Origin: Intestinibaculum porci
Lineage (GTDB): Bacteria; Bacillota_I; Bacilli_A; Erysipelotrichales; Coprobacillaceae
Direction: 5' to 3'
Assembly: GCF_003925875.1 (NCBI RefSeq)
Contig: NZ_AP019309.1
Coordinates: 2,232,001-2,296,000, forward strand
DNA length: 64,000 bases
The translations under genes and the position numbers were made by a program. This document shows positions 60,030 to 64,000 of the stretch, piece after piece. Under the pieces are notes generated by a model. The model saw only the letters and a program-made list of their open reading frames with translations. It was not told where the DNA came from and ran no database searches. Positions within the stretch are counted from its first letter, which is position 1; every line of letters starts with the position of its first letter.

Positions 60030-61310
60030 TCACTCCTTTTCACGATATTCTTCCGGTACTTTATAAACGACCGGCGTTTTTAATAACTGGATCAGCTGAT
60101 CCTGCGTCTTTTCCATTTCCTCACTTAACTTTGCCACCTGCTTATCTGCTAATAAGTCAGGAATTTGTTTTGGCATGCCCGCGCGGGCAACGCGACGCAG
60201 CCCGCCCGTGACGTTATAACAGTCATTCTGCTTAGCGATATACGCTGGCGTTGTGACATCCATCATCTGATCAATAATCGGAATAATTTCTTTGCCGTTG
60301 TAAGTTTCGACGATGATATTCATCGCGTCGCAGCGTTTCACTTTTTTCATTTCAGTGACTGGTTCGACAAAGGCATAATGTTTATACACCCCTGACTCTT
60401 CATCATAAGTGACTTTATCATGCTTATTCATTGCATCCTGGGAATGGGGTAAAACATTGAAATCTTCCGGTGCTTTGAAATAGCCATCTTTAATCACCAC
60501 TTCTTCCTCATCATCATAGACATGATTCATCATCTCCGCACTATTGATTTCATCAAAGCGATACTCATGGCCATTGATGATGACAATGCCAAGTTTAAAA
60601 CTGATTGCCACATGGTAGCCATAATCTTTAAACATCGATGCTTTTAAGCGCTTAAGTGTTTCTTCTCGCTGACTATACAAGGACGCAATGGTGTTTTTAT
60701 AATTCTGTATTTCAATACGCCGATTCATATTGGTTTCTTTACGCACGCGTGACATAATCCGATCATGATAAAGCGGATCGGTTTTAAAGCGATAAGGCAA
60801 GCCTTCTTTCTTTAAGGTTCGTAAATACTTCAGATAAGCGAGGCTGCAGCCTAATTTAGTCTTATGCTTTTCACTAAGCAATTTCATCTGATAGTCCTGA
60901 TTGAGCATATCGATGATAATCATTTCCTGCTCCTCTGAATCCAAACCTAAGCGTCGGCGAATGTTGAGATAGCCATGAATGAGGTATACGGCAATAATCA
61001 GCACTACTCCTAAAAAGATATAAGAAATAAGGGCATTTCTAAAAAGCAGTGAAATGAGTGTACAAAGTACTAAAAGGCCTTCGAGAATCGTCATCAGCTT
61101 GAGCGTCATCGTCATACTTAACATATAATGACGACGCTGCGAAGCGGACAAGCGATCAATAGGTGTTGATTCATCTTTTTCAAAATCTGTCTGAGCTAAT
61201 AAATCAGCCAATTCATCATGGTGATAATCACATTGCGGGCATTTTTCAGAAATGCCCTCGGGGCTGTACACTTGTTCAAGTGGTGCCCCGCATTTTGGAC
61301 AGGTCTGCAT
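60030..61310 (-). CDS. Zinc-ribbon membrane protein of unknown function
   Basis: The gene encodes 426 residues. The N-terminal zinc ribbon has TCPKCG and KCPQCDYHHDE. Two TM helices lie at about 72-92 and 95-113, followed by a cytoplasmic coiled-coil and mixed region to the end. The conserved-looking stretch GIVIINGHEYRFDEIN resembles a PH-like or SHOCT-type beta domain, but this is uncertain. It starts 11 bp after the giant repeat protein and precedes the small Cys protein, so the three genes form one operon. A role linked to the repeat protein is possible only by context. Confidence 0.75.
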   Translation of the reverse strand: MQTCPKCGAPLEQVYSPEGISEKCPQCDYHHDELADLLAQTDFEKDESTPIDRLSASQRRHYMLSMTMTLKLMTILEGLLVLCTLISLLFRNALISYIFLGVVLIIAVYLIHGYLNIRRRLGLDSEEQEMIIIDMLNQDYQMKLLSEKHKTKLGCSLAYLKYLRTLKKEGLPYRFKTDPLYHDRIMSRVRKETNMNRRIEIQNYKNTIASLYSQREETLKRLKASMFKDYGYHVAISFKLGIVIINGHEYRFDEINSAEMMNHVYDDEEEVVIKDGYFKAPEDFNVLPHSQDAMNKHDKVTYDEESGVYKHYAFVEPVTEMKKVKRCDAMNIIVETYNGKEIIPIIDQMMDVTTPAYIAKQNDCYNVTGGLRRVARAGMPKQIPDLLADKQVAKLSEEMEKTQDQLIQLLKTPVVYKVPEEYREKE

Positions 61311-61321
61311 CTAATCCCTCC

Positions 61322-64000
61322 TTAATTATCGGCATAGTTATCGACAAACTGGGCTTCACCATCAAATAAGCCATCATAAATGGTAATCGAACCTAACGTT
61401 CCTTTAGAACGTAAGCTGCCGCCATCTAAGTAGGCGCTTTGGACTTCCCCGTTATTGAGGAAAGTCCCTTTACGGATATCAATCATGCCCGCAGACTTCG
61501 CATTCGTCGCATGACCGCCTTGTAAAATAATGGTATCACACTGTCCATTATTAGTCAGTGTCCCCTGGTTATAAACCGTATCGATATAGCCGTTATTGAC
61601 TAATGAGCCCGTGGAACGGACATCACGATCACAGCTTGCTTCATTATCTAAAGTACCTTTATTAAGGACCGGCACATCTAAGCTGCCATGACCATGGCTG
61701 TCGATGACTTTAACCTGACTTAAAATCTTTAAGCCGCCTTCATGAATACTCCAGCCATTTAAATCAATGGTGATGCTATGACGGGTATTGGCAATTTCAT
61801 AAAGATGATCGCCAAAGACATCATGACTTAAGACAATTGTGACATCCTCATCACTGTTATTAGCCGCTTCAATAGCTTTCGTTAACGAACCATAGTAATG
61901 CGTATCAATCTTGGCGACACTATCAATGGCATCGTTGGTTCCTTGATAAGTCCCGCTCGTTAAAATCACATGTTTGATTTCACCCTGGTCATCAACGGCG
62001 CCGTTATTTTGTGATAAGGTCACAATCACACCGGTATTGCTTAAAGAACCATTTTCAATGGTCGCATCGTTGATGCGTCCTTTATTGACAGTTTCGCCAG
62101 CATCCTGATGATAGAGATCCAAATCACCATTTTCACCATTGGTGAAACGACCGCTATTGCGGACAATCGCCATCTTGCCAGTATTTTCGGTTTTTTCATT
62201 ATTGATGAGTTCGTTGATCGTACCATGGTTAACGAGTAAATCATTATTCTTCACTTTCCGTAAACGGCCTTCGTTACGTAAAGTGGCATCATTGACGATG
62301 AAGCCATTGACTTCGACATCAATTCTTAATGTGCCCTTATTTGAAATCTCATTATCAATATGCGAACCGACGCCCTGACTATTGGCTAAAACCACATCAT
62401 TGATCGTCGTAATCGAAGCACCATGCATGCTGTAATGATTCAAATCAAGGGTTAACTGGGCATTTTTATTCGTTAATAAGAGATCTTTATCTAACGTGAC
62501 ATCTTTATTCAGGGTCATTGTCACATCTTCTGTGGCCGCCATGGCCTGTTCTAACAATTCATCAAACGTCGCATAATAGGTGGATGCAATAGAGCCCTGC
62601 GCGTTGGTTTCTTTCACTTCACCCGTGAAATGACCGCCGATCGCTTCTAAATGATCGACCACTTGTTTGGCGATGATCTGACCGCTTTCCTGGGTGATTG
62701 TCTGAATGACGCCGTCACTATCGACATGGCCCTGCATCATATGCAGATGATTGATCATGCCGCTGTTTTTAATCGTCCCTTTAGATTCCAAGTTTTCAAT
62801 AACCCCATTTTTATTATTCATTAAATCAATCTGGTTATTGAGCTGATGAATCAGACTATTGTTTTCAATGCGCTGGTAGTTCATCACCTGATCGATTTCC
62901 CCATCATTCGTCATCGTGCCATTATTTGTGACTAAAGCCGTTAAATGACCACGGTTATTAAAGTATGAGGTATTCGTTAAGGACCCTTGCGCTAACACTT
63001 CGAGACAAAGTGTGCCTTTATTGACTAAGGCATTTAATAAGGCGCCGTGATGCTGACTATCTACAATCCGCACATCATTGGCGGCGGTTAATTCAGCCCC
63101 CTGCATCTTATAGCCCGCTAAGTCAATCATCAGCGATTCCTGATGATGCATCGTTAACGGCGAAGCTACCGCAATATCGCCGCAAAGCGTAATCGTATGG
63201 GCGATGTCCGCCTTTTCTGAGCGGAGCAGCGCGTCTTCGAAAGTTGGATAATACGTGGCATCAATGCGCGCTAAGGCATTGGTTTCTTCCACCGTGCCGT
63301 TAAATGTTCCGCCGGTAATCGTTAAGCTGCTTACTTTACCAGTTGAGATACTTTCCCCATCATTCATAACGAAGTTAGTGATCTCTCCTTCATTGCTTAA
63401 CTTACCGCTCTTCATGACAAGCGAAGAGGTAATCCCGATGTTATCAACGAGTCCTTCATCGAAGGTGATATGTTCAATGACGCCTTCGTTAGTAAGTTTC
63501 TTTTCATTGATGACTAACGCCATATGACTCTTATTGAGCAGCGTTGCCCGGTTTTCCACCTGACCATTGACAGCGCCAATGTTGACAAACTCTTCATAGT
63601 TTTTGATCTCTTTATTAAGAATAATGCCATTGGTGAACTGACTGCGGTTTTCAATCGTATTTTCAACGCTGGCATCTTCATCAGAAACGAAAGAGACAGG
63701 ATCGACAATCTGTAATGGTGCCCCAGTCATATTGTGACCATGAAAATCAATCGTCAGCTGATGATGACTTGTCACTCCTAAATCTGTTGGATAAGCAATC
63801 TCAGTATCACGATCTAAGACTAAGGTGACATCCTTTTCACCATCCGTCGCCGCTTTTAAGGCATCAGTGAATAAGCCATAATACGTTTCTTCAATATGGG
63901 CCGCATTGCTCATATCCTTAACCTTGCCGGTAAAGGTGCCGGCTTCCATTGTCACATTCTTGACTTCACCGGTATTGATCGCCGTGCCCGATACTTCAAA
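61322..64000 (-). CDS. Very large repeat protein, probable beta-helix, N-terminus outside the window
   Basis: The frame stays open to the right edge; 892 codons plus the stop are visible. Four long modules of about 209-227 residues start with a (I)DxTYYxxFxxA sequence and contain DVTLVLDRD or TITLCGDIA, then LTIDFHGHNM or LMIDLAGYKM. A run of short strands rich in G, N and T follows (LTNEGVIEHI, LSNEGEITNF, MTNDGEIDQV). These short strands recur every 12-20 residues, as in right-handed beta-helix adhesins and pectate-lyase-like folds. No LPXTG or TM anchor is present; the chain ends FVDNYADN. A surface or secreted role is likely only if a signal peptide lies outside the window. Confidence 0.82.
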   Translation of the reverse strand, partial: FEVSGTAINTGEVKNVTMEAGTFTGKVKDMSNAAHIEETYYGLFTDALKAATDGEKDVTLVLDRDTEIAYPTDLGVTSHHQLTIDFHGHNMTGAPLQIVDPVSFVSDEDASVENTIENRSQFTNGIILNKEIKNYEEFVNIGAVNGQVENRATLLNKSHMALVINEKKLTNEGVIEHITFDEGLVDNIGITSSLVMKSGKLSNEGEITNFVMNDGESISTGKVSSLTITGGTFNGTVEETNALARIDATYYPTFEDALLRSEKADIAHTITLCGDIAVASPLTMHHQESLMIDLAGYKMQGAELTAANDVRIVDSQHHGALLNALVNKGTLCLEVLAQGSLTNTSYFNNRGHLTALVTNNGTMTNDGEIDQVMNYQRIENNSLIHQLNNQIDLMNNKNGVIENLESKGTIKNSGMINHLHMMQGHVDSDGVIQTITQESGQIIAKQVVDHLEAIGGHFTGEVKETNAQGSIASTYYATFDELLEQAMAATEDVTMTLNKDVTLDKDLLLTNKNAQLTLDLNHYSMHGASITTINDVVLANSQGVGSHIDNEISNKGTLRIDVEVNGFIVNDATLRNEGRLRKVKNNDLLVNHGTINELINNEKTENTGKMAIVRNSGRFTNGENGDLDLYHQDAGETVNKGRINDATIENGSLSNTGVIVTLSQNNGAVDDQGEIKHVILTSGTYQGTNDAIDSVAKIDTHYYGSLTKAIEAANNSDEDVTIVLSHDVFGDHLYEIANTRHSITIDLNGWSIHEGGLKILSQVKVIDSHGHGSLDVPVLNKGTLDNEASCDRDVRSTGSLVNNGYIDTVYNQGTLTNNGQCDTIILQGGHATNAKSAGMIDIRKGTFLNNGEVQSAYLDGGSLRSKGTLGSITIYDGLFDGEAQFVDNYADN

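Noticed and set aside
61322-64000. Possible CRISPR-like periodic repeats
   Set aside because: The periodicity is at protein level with diverged DNA and an unbroken reading frame; there are no identical short repeats with spacers.

Overview
This window looks like chromosome from a low-to-moderate-GC Firmicute. The Erysipelotrichia (Kandleria/Sharpea/Intestinibaculum-like gut bacteria) are the likeliest source. Pointers are strong AGGAGG ribosome sites, short intergenic spaces with intrinsic terminators, a ribitol-type teichoic acid locus, L,D-transpeptidase and Ig-like surface proteins, the archaeal-type ProS, and a polyamine transporter with fused PotC-PotD. This placement rests on gene content only.

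Layout. 1-5.2 kb: an Ig-repeat GH25 muramidase cut by the window edge, an OmpR-type two-component system and an L,D-transpeptidase. 5.3-13.0 kb: a complete four-gene SMC-type Wadjet (JetDABC) plasmid-defence operon, followed by tRNA-Asp. 13.3-22.6 kb: a CPBP protease and a teichoic acid cluster (exporter tagGH, three TagF-family polymerases, tarIJ, an Ig-fused GDPD). 22.7-31.2 kb: pyrFE, a MOP flippase, acpP, a pyridoxamine kinase/radical SAM/phosphatase operon, a 3-hydroxyacyl-CoA dehydrogenase-like gene and proS. 31.3-40.6 kb: sbcDC, a GNAT, a D-2-hydroxyacid dehydrogenase preceded by an unassigned structured RNA, a lipoprotein, a DUF1015 protein, a PHP phosphoesterase and a small unknown. 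40.6-48.3 kb: two RNA-guided-nuclease transposons. The first is an IS200/IS605 element with tnpA and a tnpB split by an A9 tract. The second is a tnpA-less IscB/omega-RNA element. Between them lie a second D-2-hydroxyacid dehydrogenase, a patatin, an esterase, a second unassigned structured RNA and a histidine phosphatase. 48.3-56.0 kb: a truncated unknown, a Dus enzyme, a PsiE-like protein and a polyamine uptake operon under an XRE-cupin regulator. 56.2-64 kb: an AAA/PD-(D/E)XK protein, an IS4 transposase and a three-gene set ending in a very large repeat protein cut by the right edge.

How the parts fit. The envelope genes would make, flip, export and remodel ribitol/glycerol-phosphate polymers and peptidoglycan. 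JetDABC should recognise and cleave plasmids, and SbcCD processes DNA ends. The two OMEGA elements are selfish nuclease-guided transposons. The IscB element sits exactly in the stop/start overlap of two genes. Removing it on paper restores an ATGA overlap and a ribosome-binding site, which fixes its boundaries and suggests its guide and TAM.

Most worth following: the IscB element and its reconstructed empty site, the A9 frameshift that separates TnpB from its last catalytic aspartate, two promoter-driven structured RNAs without a family name, and PotA whose TOBE region holds a duplicated extra domain.
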